The notes under the pieces were generated by a model. That model worked only from the letters and a program-made list of their open reading frames with translations, made no database searches and was not told the origin of the DNA. Of a stretch of 64,000 nucleotides of DNA, positions 63,036 through 64,000 are shown one piece after another. Where the stretch lies: positions 2,418,001 through 2,482,000 of the forward strand of contig NZ_CP032702.1 of assembly GCF_007833795.1 (NCBI RefSeq), given 5' to 3'. The stretch's first letter is position 1. Every line of letters begins with the position of its first letter. The DNA is from Candidatus Pantoea soli (GTDB taxonomy: Bacteria; Pseudomonadota; Gammaproteobacteria; Enterobacterales; Enterobacteriaceae). A program made the translations under genes and the position numbers.

Positions 63036-63677
63036 TTACCGGGCGCGGCGGAAGGTCAGGTTGAAGCGAAAGGCGCCCGTCTGCGGATGCATCCCCGGAC
63101 GCAGCGGTAAAATGCCATGATAGCGCAGGCGCGACGGGCCGCCCCAGACCACGATATCGCCGTGCTCCAGTAGTACGCGCTGTGTCGCATCGCCGCGTTC
63201 AAACCCGCCAAACTGAAACACCGCCGGTAAACCCAGCGAGACTGACACAATCGGCTGGCGCAGATCCTTCTCATCTTTATCCTGATGCAGCGTCAGCTTA
63301 GCCCCCGGCTCGTAGCGGTTAATCAGGCAGGCATCGGGATCGAAATCGCTGAAGCCCGCCTCACGGGCAGTCTGCTGTGCCAGCGTACGAAACAGCGACG
63401 GCATCGGCGGCCATTTCGTACCCATGCTCTCATCCTGTTCCGTATACTGGTAGCCGCGCGAATCCGCAGACCAGCCGAGATTGCCGCAGTTGGTCATGGC
63501 GACCGACATGCGATGGCCGCCCGGCGTGATGCGATGTCCAAACGGATTTTGCGCGGCAATCGCGCCGATTTCGGCCAGCAGCGCTTCGGCATCATCGCGG
63601 GCGCGGCGGCGCAGGATCACCGCCCCTTCCGCCAGCGGCTCCTGCCACGGCGCCTCTTCTCCAAATAAATCCAGCAT
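63036..63677 (-). CDS. alkB: DNA/RNA oxidative demethylase AlkB
   Basis: Fe(II)/2-oxoglutarate dioxygenase that removes 1-methyladenine and 3-methylcytosine. 213 aa (E. coli 216). Iron ligands in LHQDKDE (His, Asp) and the later VWGGPSRLRYHGI (His), 2-OG arginine in RFNLTFRRAR. The start codon lies 15 bp after the apbE stop on the same strand; the ada gene that precedes alkB in E. coli is missing. Confidence 0.97.
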   Translation of the reverse strand: MLDLFGEEAPWQEPLAEGAVILRRRARDDAEALLAEIGAIAAQNPFGHRITPGGHRMSVAMTNCGNLGWSADSRGYQYTEQDESMGTKWPPMPSLFRTLAQQTAREAGFSDFDPDACLINRYEPGAKLTLHQDKDEKDLRQPIVSVSLGLPAVFQFGGFERGDATQRVLLEHGDIVVWGGPSRLRYHGILPLRPGMHPQTGAFRFNLTFRRAR

Positions 63678-63692
63678 GCACGCCTCCTCAGA

Positions 63693-64000
63693 CTAGTGCT
63701 GATCGATTAAAAACGTTTTGAACTGCGGTGACATCCAGTGGCTGAATCCGTTGCCCTCCCGGGTGATCAGATAGACCGCCAGATGCGCTTTCAGCGCCAG
63801 CGCTTTGGCCCGTTCCGGCCCCAGCACCATCAGACCGGTATCCCAGCCATCCGCCTCCAGCGCCGTGGTGGCAATCACCGTCGCTGAGACCAGGTTATGG
63901 GTAATCGGCCGGCCGGTGGCGGGATCGATCACATGGGAAATCCGCTTGCCATCCAGTTCATAATAGTTGCGATAACTGCCGGAGGTACTGATGCCGTGTC
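63693..64000 (-). CDS. apbE: FAD:protein FMN transferase ApbE (C-terminal part)
   Basis: Lipoprotein that attaches FMN covalently to Thr/Ser of target proteins (for example NqrB, RnfG) on the periplasmic side. Only about 101 codons of the C-terminus are in the window: ISTSGSYRNYYELDGKR, VIDPATGRPI and the ATTALEADGWDTGLMVLGP block with the conserved Asp. The start is beyond the right edge. Directly upstream of alkB. Confidence 0.94.
   Translation of the reverse strand, partial: HGISTSGSYRNYYELDGKRISHVIDPATGRPITHNLVSATVIATTALEADGWDTGLMVLGPERAKALALKAHLAVYLITREGNGFSHWMSPQFKTFLIDQH

Overview
The window is a 64-kb chromosomal segment of a member of the Enterobacterales, most likely Pantoea, Erwinia or a close relative (Erwiniaceae). 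The gene order follows the 47-50 min region of Escherichia coli (mrp-metG, yohJK-cdd-sanA, mglBAC-galS, yeiB-folE, yeiG, lysP-yeiE, nfo, fruBKA, yeiW-efpL-yeiR-lpxT-mepS-pdeN-yejABEF-yejG-bcr-rsuA-radD-rplY-yejKLM-proL, yojI-alkB-apbE), but several loci differ: ahpCF lies next to mrp, frmA and a LysR gene sit beside yeiG, a FecCD/FecE-type iron transporter occupies the place of cirA, yeiH is absent, and ada is absent between apbE and alkB. The genus assignment is inference from gene content and GC-rich codon use.

Layout: 1-1786 peroxide defence (ahpF partial, ahpC, OxyR-type site); 1787-5543 GNAT, Mrp, MetG; 5896-10740 yohJK, cdd, maeA, sanA; 10808-15770 galactose ABC transporter mglBAC and its repressor galS with clear CRP and GalS operators; 15913-22088 yeiB, folE, an MFS exporter with a divergent LysR regulator, and the formaldehyde detoxification pair frmA-yeiG; 22126-26710 Fur-type iron ABC transporter, lysP and yeiE; 27262-31969 nfo and the fructose operon fruBKA with two Cra palindromes; 32247-43510 efpL, yeiR, lpxT, mepS, pdeN and the yejABEF peptide transporter; 43511-51692 yejG, bcr, rsuA, radD, rplY, yejK, yejL, yejM; 51765-51841 tRNA-Pro(GGG).

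The accessory part is a 7.4-kb island (51842-59268) integrated in the 3' half of the tRNA-Pro gene and bounded by perfect 53-bp direct repeats. All its identifiable larger genes except the IS genes read on the minus strand from a tyrosine integrase next to attR towards attL. Cargo: a protein with a HEPN RNase-type motif directly downstream of the integrase, a 310-codon unknown gene split by an intact 1,221-bp IS407-group IS3-family element (TGCT target duplication; the gene rejoins in frame when the IS is removed), and five further small unknown proteins (Thr/Ser-rich 152 aa, recombinase-domain-like 68 aa, 57 aa, UBA-like-helix 143 aa, zinc-ribbon 173 aa). Two long non-coding stretches carry unusual structure: a G-tract-rich 250-bp zone near attL with a canonical G-quadruplex motif, and an 856-bp zone with repeated TTTGTGACAAA palindromes and TAATAGCGARGTAG repeats. 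This island is the best candidate here for an undescribed system; the HEPN protein suggests, but does not prove, a defence role.

The right end (59310-64000) returns to host genes: a secreted unknown protein, a small gene behind a Pho-box-like site, an EntD-type phosphopantetheinyl transferase, the exporter yojI with a Fur-like site, alkB and the end of apbE.
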